Below are positions 20,411 to 25,857 of a stretch of DNA of 25,857 nucleotides, in pieces (the first letter of the stretch is position 1; every line of letters begins with the position of its first letter). The notes beneath the pieces were generated by a model, which made no database searches, was not told the origin of the DNA, and saw nothing but the letters and a program-made list of their open reading frames with translations. This DNA comes from a virus. The position numbers and the translations under genes are program-made. The DNA is taken from positions 1 to 25,857 of IMG/VR virus record IMGVR_UViG_3300039448_000007, one strand, 5' to 3'.

Positions 20411-22258
20411 TTGACCGACCAATCCCCCATGTCGACCACCCGCACTGTGCCGCTTGATGATCTCTCACTGCACGCACTCAATCCGCGTCAGGTTCACGAC
20501 CCCGAAGACATCGCCGCGCTGGCGAAATCGCTGGCCATCAATGGCCTGATGCAGAACCTCAATGCGCTGGATGAGGGCGGAAAGTTCGGCATTGTCGCTG
20601 GCGGCCGGCGGTTGGCAGCACTGCTTCACCTGCGCGCCCAAGGCAGCGATTTCGCAGACAGCGCGGACATCGACTTCGAGGCAATCCCGGTGAACGTGAC
20701 CACCGATCCCGCGCTGGCCCGCAGCTGGGCGGGATCGGAAGGCGCCACACAGCGCCCGCTCCACCCGGCTGATGAAATCCGCGCCTATGCCGCCATGGCT
20801 GACCATGGCAGCGATGCCGATCAGATCGCAGCGGCATTCGGCCAGACCCGGGCCCACGTCCAGCGCCGCCTGAAACTGGCAGGATTGTCGGCCTCCACGC
20901 TCGATGCTCTACGATCCGGCGACATCACCCTCGACATCGCTCAGGTGCTCACCGTGACCGGCGGCGCAGAGCGCGAGGCACAGGCTTTGAAGCTGGCGAC
21001 AAAGCATCGCTATTCTGCCGATCGGCTGCGCCACCAGCTGATGGAAGGCAATGTGCCTTCATCGGATCGCCGCGTGCAGTTTATTGGACTGGACCTTTAC
21101 CGGGCCGAGGGCGGCACGCTCGACGAGGACCTGTTCAGCGATCAATCCCGGCTCCACAACGCGGAACTGATCCATCAGCTGTTTGAGACAAAGCTGATCA
21201 AGGCTGCCGAAGACCTGCAAGCAAGCGAGGGTTTCGCCCGGGCCATTCCTGTTTTTGAATCGTGGGTTGGCTACCAGCACACCGAAGGCATGACGCGGAT
21301 TTACCGTCAGGCCATCGACTTGCCCGAAGCGGATGCCATCCGACATGCAGAGCTTTGCGAACTTGGCGAAACGCAGACCTTCACCGACGCCGAGAAGGCT
21401 GAGTTCGACGCGCTCGAAGAGCGGATGCTTGGCGACTACAAAGACGAAGAGCGGGAGGCTGCCACCGTCTTCGTACTGGTGGACCGCGATGGCAAGCTAG
21501 AGGTCAGCTCCGCCTACCTGCCCGCTCAACAGCGCGCCGGCTCAAATTCCGGCGCTGAGGACGATGAGGTCGAGAAGATCGCTCCGAAGCCACCGATCAC
21601 CCAAGCCGGGATCGAGGACTTGCGCCGTATTGAGCGGCTCGCCCTGCAAGCACGGATGATCGCCCAGCCAGAACTGGCCCTCGATCTGCTTGCCTTCCAG
21701 CTTTGGACCGAGATGCCAAGTTTCACCGGCCCGTTCAACATCCGCGCTGAAGAGCAGCTGAGCCTGCCCGAAGTTGCCAATAGCGTCACCGTCGACAAGC
21801 GCGTGACCGGCGAAGACGACGATCAAGCTGCTGACCCACGCGAAGACTTCGACGTGGCTTTCGATGCCTTCATCGCCAAAGGCAAAAAGCACCGCAATCA
21901 GGTGCTGACCACCCTGCTCGCCCGGACCATGAACGCGCCCTTTGCCAGCGCAGCCAACCGCGCTCTGCTGCGTCGGCTGGATGTCAGCCCTCGCAGCATC
22001 TGGACACCCACAGCCGAGAGCCTGTTCAACGCCTGCCGCTCCGAGATGCTGGACAGCATCTGGCGCGAACTGGTGGTGACCGAAGAGCGAGAGGATCAAA
22101 TGGAACGCTTTGCCAAGCTGAAGGTCGGCGAGAAACGCAAGGAACTCGAAAAACTGTTCAACGACGCCAGCACGCAGGAAGCCTTGCGGCTGAGCCGCGC
22201 CGAGGTCGCAGCGATCGACAGCTGGCTGCCTGAGGTCATGAGGGGAGAGGTTGCGTGA
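20411..22258 (+). CDS. Large orphan ParB-family protein
   Basis: A 615-aa protein with a ParB N-terminal domain (about 15-110: VPLDDLSLHALNPRQVHDPE, GLMQNLNALDEGGKFGIVAG, GRRLAALLHL) and a KorB-like HTH (about 118-180: PADEIRAYAAMADHGSDADQ, then AFGQTRAHVQRRLKLAGLS). A long C-terminal part follows that I cannot assign. The start is probably TTG 20411, as GGAGAAGG lies just upstream; ATG 20429 has no RBS. There is no ParA next to it, and the length is well above the usual 280-350 of chromosomal ParB. Such large ParB proteins occur on plasmids and integrative elements. It may bind DNA for partition, silencing or regulation. Confidence 0.88.
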   Translation: MTDQSPMSTTRTVPLDDLSLHALNPRQVHDPEDIAALAKSLAINGLMQNLNALDEGGKFGIVAGGRRLAALLHLRAQGSDFADSADIDFEAIPVNVTTDPALARSWAGSEGATQRPLHPADEIRAYAAMADHGSDADQIAAAFGQTRAHVQRRLKLAGLSASTLDALRSGDITLDIAQVLTVTGGAEREAQALKLATKHRYSADRLRHQLMEGNVPSSDRRVQFIGLDLYRAEGGTLDEDLFSDQSRLHNAELIHQLFETKLIKAAEDLQASEGFARAIPVFESWVGYQHTEGMTRIYRQAIDLPEADAIRHAELCELGETQTFTDAEKAEFDALEERMLGDYKDEEREAATVFVLVDRDGKLEVSSAYLPAQQRAGSNSGAEDDEVEKIAPKPPITQAGIEDLRRIERLALQARMIAQPELALDLLAFQLWTEMPSFTGPFNIRAEEQLSLPEVANSVTVDKRVTGEDDDQAADPREDFDVAFDAFIAKGKKHRNQVLTTLLARTMNAPFASAANRALLRRLDVSPRSIWTPTAESLFNACRSEMLDSIWRELVVTEEREDQMERFAKLKVGEKRKELEKLFNDASTQEALRLSRAEVAAIDSWLPEVMRGEVA

Positions 22259-22467
22259 ACAACCTCGCACCGACCGTGACCGCAGTGGCCGACGACAACG
22301 ATCACGCCCTGCTGAAAGCAGCGCGGGAGATTGGCTGCAATGATCCCTTGGTCCAGCAGCTAGCTGATCGCCTAGAGGCGCTACGCGTCAGCATGACCGC
22401 TATCGGCATGAGCTCTTCGTTGAGTTCCTGCCATCTGATCGCAACGCAATCCCTGAAAGGCTGCTGA
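22255..22467 (+). CDS. Small protein after ParB (70 aa)
   Basis: A 70-aa protein starting at GTG 22255 in a GTGA overlap with the ParB-family stop, with AGGGGAGAGG directly before it. The sequence (HALLKAAREIGCNDPLVQQL, ADRLEALRVSMTAIG, then a Ser/Cys-rich end) is helical. No family is recognised. Coupling to the ParB gene suggests a joint function, for example a regulatory partner. Confidence 0.7.
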   Translation: MNNLAPTVTAVADDNDHALLKAAREIGCNDPLVQQLADRLEALRVSMTAIGMSSSLSSCHLIATQSLKGC

Positions 22468-22468
22468 T

Positions 22469-22711
22469 ATGACGCAGGTGGTCACAGGCAGCCCGAAACT
22501 CAAAACTCAGTTGCCGACTTCCAACAAGAACCGCGTTCGGTTCCGCGACCCGAAAACGAAGGAGTATCTACACCTTTCCGGGGCTGGGCGGACAAGGGGC
22601 ACAAACTATGCATGGATCGGCACCCGCGCCCAAGCCCGTGCGATCCGCGATCGCGCGCTGTCCGAGGACCAACCGTGGCCCTTTATCGCGGTGAGGCCCA
22701 AAGGTGCCTGA
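22469..22711 (+). CDS. Small basic protein (80 aa)
   Basis: An 80-aa basic protein that starts one base after the preceding gene, with AAGG about 10 bases upstream. It reads NKNRVRFRDPKTKEYLHLSG and GTRAQARAIRDRALSEDQPW, so it has a small beta hairpin followed by a helix, and an overall positive charge that would allow nucleic-acid binding. No family is recognised. It overlaps the next gene by eight bases. Confidence 0.75.
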   Translation: MTQVVTGSPKLKTQLPTSNKNRVRFRDPKTKEYLHLSGAGRTRGTNYAWIGTRAQARAIRDRALSEDQPWPFIAVRPKGA

Positions 22712-22928
22712 GGATCACACCACATCTCGGCGCTTCGGGAAGGTCCGCTACGCGACCATCCGCAGGGATTTCCAGCAGCTACGGCTCGCGATCCGCGCGC
22801 ACGACAGCTTCGCGGCCGAGGAAGCTTGGGAGAAATGCGAGCGCTGGCTGGAGGCGATTTCACCCGCCGCGCTGCGCGCGCTCGACGCAGAAGAGAAAGA
22901 CAGGAGGACAAGTGATGCCGCTTTTTGA
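22704..22928 (+). CDS. Small charged helical protein (74 aa)
   Basis: A 74-aa protein starting at GTG 22704, eight bases after GAGG. The sequence consists mainly of two charged helices (YATIRRDFQQLRLAIRAHDS and AAEEAWEKCERWLEAISPAA). No family is recognised. It overlaps both neighbours, so it is coupled to the small membrane protein after it. A similar two-helix layout is seen in small phage protein-binding factors, but that is not evidence of a role. Confidence 0.7.
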   Translation: MPEDHTTSRRFGKVRYATIRRDFQQLRLAIRAHDSFAAEEAWEKCERWLEAISPAALRALDAEEKDRRTSDAAF

Positions 22929-23016
22929 GAGGCTGCTCTGTATTGCGACCCCGGCTCTAGCGGTCAGCCTTGCGCTGATCGCTCTGACAACGCTGGCTTT
23001 GGGGGTGCTGGCATGA
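22915..23016 (+). CDS. Tiny single-pass membrane protein (33 aa)
   Basis: ATG 22915 with GGAGGACAAGTG directly upstream opens a 33-aa frame that ends in an ATGA overlap with the next gene. The protein starts MPLFERLL and then has one long hydrophobic helix (residues about 9-32, with PALAVSLALIALTTLALG). The strong RBS and overlaps on both sides support it as real. A small membrane protein of this type may act on the inner membrane, in exclusion, signalling or lysis timing, but I cannot say which. Confidence 0.7.
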   Translation: MPLFERLLCIATPALAVSLALIALTTLALGVLA

Positions 23017-23225
23017 CCCAGATCACAACCACCCGCCCGACGCCGAGAACCGATCGCCAACAAGAGACCGGCGATCCAGTCGCTGTCGACCCAGCCACAT
23101 CGGCCTGCGACATCGCGCTGGAGGGCATGATCGTTCTTCTCGCGCGCCATATTTCCCGCGAGATGACGTCTGTCGATGAGCGCCAAGCAATGACGGGCAC
23201 GGCCGCTCTGAACTTTAAGCCCTAA
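23013..23225 (+). CDS. Small protein of unknown function (70 aa)
   Basis: A 70-aa protein with a Thr/Pro/Arg-rich, probably disordered N-terminus (TQITTTRPTPRTDRQQE) and a helical second half (ACDIALEGMIVLLARHISRE, DERQAMTGTAALN). It starts in an ATGA overlap with the membrane microprotein. No family is recognised. A 70-base gap without features follows. Confidence 0.7.
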   Translation: MTQITTTRPTPRTDRQQETGDPVAVDPATSACDIALEGMIVLLARHISREMTSVDERQAMTGTAALNFKP

Positions 23226-23295
23226 GCCCAAAACGACGCTTCAGGAAAAACGTACAAGTGTATCTTCAATCGCTGTCCAGATCGGAGCAACTATT

Positions 23296-23493
23296 ATGAA
23301 AGATTACCAGCGCCACATCGTTAATACGCACCTTGACCACGAAGACGAGGCGCTTTGCGGAGCAAAGCTGACCAGAATGGAGTGGGTGTTCATCAGCATA
23401 GACCACGCCTTCATTTCCGCGCCAAAGGACAGGATGCAACCGTGCCCGGAATGTGCCGAAGAAGTAATGCGCGTATTCTCTAAAGCTGAGTGA
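23296..23493 (+). CDS. Small protein with a likely zinc site (65 aa)
   Basis: A 65-aa protein with GGAG nine bases before ATG 23296. It starts MKDYQRHIVNTHLDHEDEAL and contains CGAKLT and a C-terminal CPECAEEVMRVF. The C-x2-C pair together with the earlier Cys and His residues could bind one zinc ion. Proteins of this kind with a short treble-clef look are common in phages and often bind nucleic acids or proteins. No family could be named. Confidence 0.75.
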   Translation: MKDYQRHIVNTHLDHEDEALCGAKLTRMEWVFISIDHAFISAPKDRMQPCPECAEEVMRVFSKAE

Positions 23494-23512
23494 ACTGAAA
23501 AAGAGCACGGTC

Positions 23513-23938
23513 ATGTCTTGGTCAAACTTCACGCCGAAAGAAATTGAACGCCGCCGCCTTGCATCAGTCGATTCGATGAAGGCGCGCGACCGTGAAGCCT
23601 TCGACAAATGGTATCAGGAGAAATGCGACCGCATGTATTGGGCGCAAGGCCAGTGCTGCGCAGGATGCGACCATTGGCAAAGCGACATGGGCCTAACCGG
23701 GCGCTGCCAAAGTGGCGGGATACTTTCTGGACATGATGTGATGATGTCGATCACTGGCGGTGGGTTTTCATCCTACACGCCCCCGCCGGGCTATCCATAC
23801 CGCGATGCGGATCATTGGTGCTCGTTATTCAAAGACGATTTCGATTGGTCCAGCCTTGAGCCTGAATACCTGCGCTCGGTGGGTGCTCTGAAGCATGGTG
23901 AGTTGCGGGATAAGCCGCCTCCGCCTCATCAGACCTAA
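23513..23938 (+). CDS. Cys/Trp-rich protein of unknown function (141 aa)
   Basis: A 141-aa protein with a charged helical N-terminus (TPKEIERRRLASVDSMKARD), then a Cys-rich centre (CCAGCDHWQSDMGLTGRCQS) with one more Cys near DADHWCSLFKDDF. The Cys/His layout (QCCAGCDHW, GRCQ, HWC) suggests a metal-binding fold. A Gly-rich loop and a Pro-rich stretch (YTPPPGYPYRD) separate the parts. The RBS is weak (AGAG before ATG 23513). I recognise no family. It lies 19 bases after the previous small gene. Confidence 0.75.
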   Translation: MSWSNFTPKEIERRRLASVDSMKARDREAFDKWYQEKCDRMYWAQGQCCAGCDHWQSDMGLTGRCQSGGILSGHDVMMSITGGGFSSYTPPPGYPYRDADHWCSLFKDDFDWSSLEPEYLRSVGALKHGELRDKPPPPHQT

Positions 23939-23959
23939 TTAACCAACCCCGGAGACTTT

Positions 23960-24196
23960 ATGCAGCCCTTAAGAATAACCAACGCCACGCGCGTACTGGC
24001 CGAGGCACAAGACGAATACTATGCACTCGCCATCCTCGATGAAGTGATCGATGGCACCCCTCATATGACCAGCGTTTGGGAACCCACCCCCAAGGAACTG
24101 GCGATGCTTCAAGAAGGCGGCGCTGTGCGTCTCTCCATCATTGGCACAGTGCACCCACCGGTAATGATTACCACGCAGCCAGCGCCAAAAATGTAA
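23960..24196 (+). CDS. Small acidic protein (78 aa)
   Basis: A 78-aa protein with GGAG before ATG 23960. It reads TRVLAEAQDEYYALAILDEV, MTSVWEPTPKELAMLQEGGA and VRLSIIGTVHPPVMITTQPA, which suggests a short mixed alpha/beta fold. No family is recognised. It is the last gene of the rightward run before the integrase. The following 114 bases contain inverted repeats. Confidence 0.75.
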   Translation: MQPLRITNATRVLAEAQDEYYALAILDEVIDGTPHMTSVWEPTPKELAMLQEGGAVRLSIIGTVHPPVMITTQPAPKM

Positions 24197-24240
24197 GCCC
24201 TGCCAACCCTGACCCGACCCGAACTTTAACTTGCCGCCCC

Positions 24241-24267
24241 GGCGGGATGCATGCCATCCATTCCGCC
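24241..24267 (+). terminator. Hairpin in the gap before the integrase gene
   Basis: GGATG (24245-24249) pairs with CATCC (24255-24259) and an outer GGCGG (24241-24245) can pair with CCGCC (24263-24267), sharing one base and leaving a small bulge. GCATGC is present in the loop and again a few bases later. No T-run follows directly (TTTT only 20 bases on). It could end the early transcript weakly or be part of a recombination site. Confidence 0.3.
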
Positions 24268-24310
24268 GCATGCTGGCCGATTGCCTTTTCTCATCGCAAG
24301 GACCCCCTCT

Positions 24311-25857
24311 ATGCCCACAAAATCCGCATCAACCGCCCTTCGCGCATGGGTCTATGCCCGCTACTCCACCAACAAGCAGACACAGAAATCCCTCGATGAT
24401 CAGATTTCAGAATGTCAGCGGTTCGCCGATCGACACGGCTGGCACATCGAACGCATCCTGACCGACGCGGAGCTCACGGGGTATAGCGACCACCGACCCG
24501 GATATCAGGAACTGCTGCGCGGCATCGAGGGCGGCCTGGTCGAGGTTGTGGTAGCCGAGAACATTGAGCGCCTGACCCGCGACGGTGAGCACAGCGCTCA
24601 GCTGGAAAAGCTTTGCGCCTTTCATGACGTCAAGATCATGACGATCATCGATGGAGAGGCGAACGCGCTGAACATGGGGCTGAAGTCGCTAATGAGCGGC
24701 GCCTTGTTGAAATCCATCGCCCTACAGGCCCACCGCGGCCTGGCGGGCAACATCGCAGCGGGGAAAAGCGCCGGCGGACGTTCTTACGGCTATGTCATCC
24801 CCAGAGATGAACGAGGCGACAAGATCAAAGGCGCGCTCGTCATCGATGAGGGCGAAGCCCAAATCGTTCGCCGCATCCTGACAGAGTTTGCCGAGGGGAT
24901 ATCGCCCAAGAAGATCGTCGACCAGCTGAACCAAGACGGAATCCCAAGCCCGAGCGGAAAAGCATGGCGCCAGAATACTGTCTTCGGCAATCGCAGACGC
25001 GGCACCGGTATCCTAAACAACGAACTCTATATCGGCGTCAGGGTCTGGGATCGCCTCGAGTACCGTCGACACCCCCAAACACAAAAGCGGGTCTCCCGCC
25101 TGCGGCCTGAGGAAGAATGGGTTCGCGTTGAGGTTCCGGAGCTGAGGATTATCGACGATGACCTCTGGGCGAAGGTCAAGGCGCGCCAAGACAGTTTTCA
25201 GGTCAAACCCCGGCGGGGCTCCAACAGCGGCGGCGTCGGCCCCCGTCCCAAGTTTCTTCTGTCCGGCTTCCTCCGCTGCGCCAAATGCGGCGGGCCCTTG
25301 ACGATCGCTGGCACCGTGCACAAACGCTACTACTGCAAAACGGCCAAAGAACAGGGGCCCACCCAATGCACCGGCATGACAGGGCTCTTGAAGGACGAAG
25401 CAGAACAGGCCGTCTTGGGCGGCGTAAAACGCGCGCTGCTCGGTTCGGATGCGTTCAAGCGTTTCCGTGAGGAGTATGCGCGGGCGCTCACTGATGCGAC
25501 GCAGTCGCTTCAGGCCGACCGCGCTTCGGTCACCCGCCAGCTCCGCGCGGTGGAGACTGAAATCCGTAACGGAACCGACGCGATCCTCGCCGGCGTGAAC
25601 AGCCCTGCCCTCATTGAAGCCCTGTCGAAGGCTGAAGCGCGGAAGCTCAAATTACAGGCCCAACAGCGGCAGATTGAAGACGCCCGGCCGATGCTGCCAA
25701 CCGACCTGGAAGAGGTCTACGCTACGCATGTCAGAAAGCTGGAAACGATCCTCGCAGAACCCGAATTGGTCATCCATGCGCGCGATATTCTGCGGGTTCT
25801 GGTGGAAACCATCAGCGTCGAGGAAGTCGAGGAAGGCGGGCACCTTCTGGGCATCGA
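24311..25857 (+). CDS. Large serine recombinase, likely integrase (3' end cut off)
   Basis: The frame is open for 515 codons from ATG 24311 (AAGGA eight bases upstream) to the window edge. The resolvase-type catalytic domain comes first: WVYARYSTNKQTQKSLDDQI with Ser19 as the nucleophile, and AENIERLTRDGEH further on. A recombinase domain follows (GRSYGYVIPRD, GISPKKIVDQLNQDGIPSPS, NNELYIGVRVWDRLEYRR). A zinc ribbon has Cys323, Cys326, Cys342 and Cys353 (LRCAKCGGPL, YYCKT). A coiled coil comes after (about 385-470). It should join attP and attB without supercoiling; excision would need a directionality factor, which may be one of the small early proteins. Confidence 0.95.
   Translation, partial: MPTKSASTALRAWVYARYSTNKQTQKSLDDQISECQRFADRHGWHIERILTDAELTGYSDHRPGYQELLRGIEGGLVEVVVAENIERLTRDGEHSAQLEKLCAFHDVKIMTIIDGEANALNMGLKSLMSGALLKSIALQAHRGLAGNIAAGKSAGGRSYGYVIPRDERGDKIKGALVIDEGEAQIVRRILTEFAEGISPKKIVDQLNQDGIPSPSGKAWRQNTVFGNRRRGTGILNNELYIGVRVWDRLEYRRHPQTQKRVSRLRPEEEWVRVEVPELRIIDDDLWAKVKARQDSFQVKPRRGSNSGGVGPRPKFLLSGFLRCAKCGGPLTIAGTVHKRYYCKTAKEQGPTQCTGMTGLLKDEAEQAVLGGVKRALLGSDAFKRFREEYARALTDATQSLQADRASVTRQLRAVETEIRNGTDAILAGVNSPALIEALSKAEARKLKLQAQQRQIEDARPMLPTDLEEVYATHVRKLETILAEPELVIHARDILRVLVETISVEEVEEGGHLLGI

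Noticed and set aside
1-25857. CRISPR array, tRNA, rRNA or insertion sequence
   Set aside because: No regular spacer-repeat array, cloverleaf-like segment, rRNA-like stretch or transposase with flanking inverted repeats was seen.

Overview
The window is part of a temperate siphovirus prophage in an alphaproteobacterium, most likely a Rhodobacteraceae/roseobacter-type host. The evidence is a high-GC sequence, an HK97-fold head and TP901-1-type tail cassette in nearly the same order as the Rhodobacter gene transfer agent, a GTA-type tail assembly chaperone, and dense ATGA/GTGA/TGATG gene overlaps. Both ends are cut inside genes: a tail gene on the left and a serine integrase on the right. The tail tip, lysis genes and attachment sites lie outside or cannot be seen. 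No rRNA, tRNA, CRISPR array or insertion sequence was found.

Layout. From about 17.37 kb down to position 1, everything is on the minus strand and almost gap-free. Reading leftward: a Cro-like repressor, a second HTH regulator, a small Arg-rich ORF, a ParB/DGQHR-domain protein paired with a DNA methyltransferase, a protein with three helix-turn-helix-like repeats, a putative replication protein, a small ORF rich in iteron-like repeats, and two unknown proteins. A strong intrinsic terminator follows at 12.02-12.06 kb. Next comes the late block: HNH nuclease, TerS, TerL, portal, ClpP-like protease, capsid, connector, head-tail adaptor, DUF3168, HK97-gp10, tail tube, tail chaperone, tape measure and a tail protein.

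The lysogeny switch is at 17.16-18.20 kb. A short CI-like repressor (plus strand) and the Cro-like gene (minus strand) diverge from an operator cluster. A second cluster with the same 17-bp palindrome precedes the rightward early operon at 18.2 kb. Between cI and that operon lie about 425 bases holding an 18-bp perfect palindrome fused to a long hairpin, plus a possible small antisense ORF.

From 18.2 to 24.2 kb a rightward operon carries many small unknown genes, a lipoprotein, two membrane proteins, an orphan 615-aa ParB-family protein and Cys-rich small proteins. It ends at a large serine recombinase, which is the likely integrase.

The most interesting signals are: a candidate replication origin (perfect DnaA box plus four contiguous 11-bp repeats and an inverted copy at 13.40-13.59 kb) next to the putative replication gene; the terminator directly before the packaging genes, which suggests antitermination control; the duplicated operator system around a repressor with no autocleavage domain; and a set of unrecognised small early genes.
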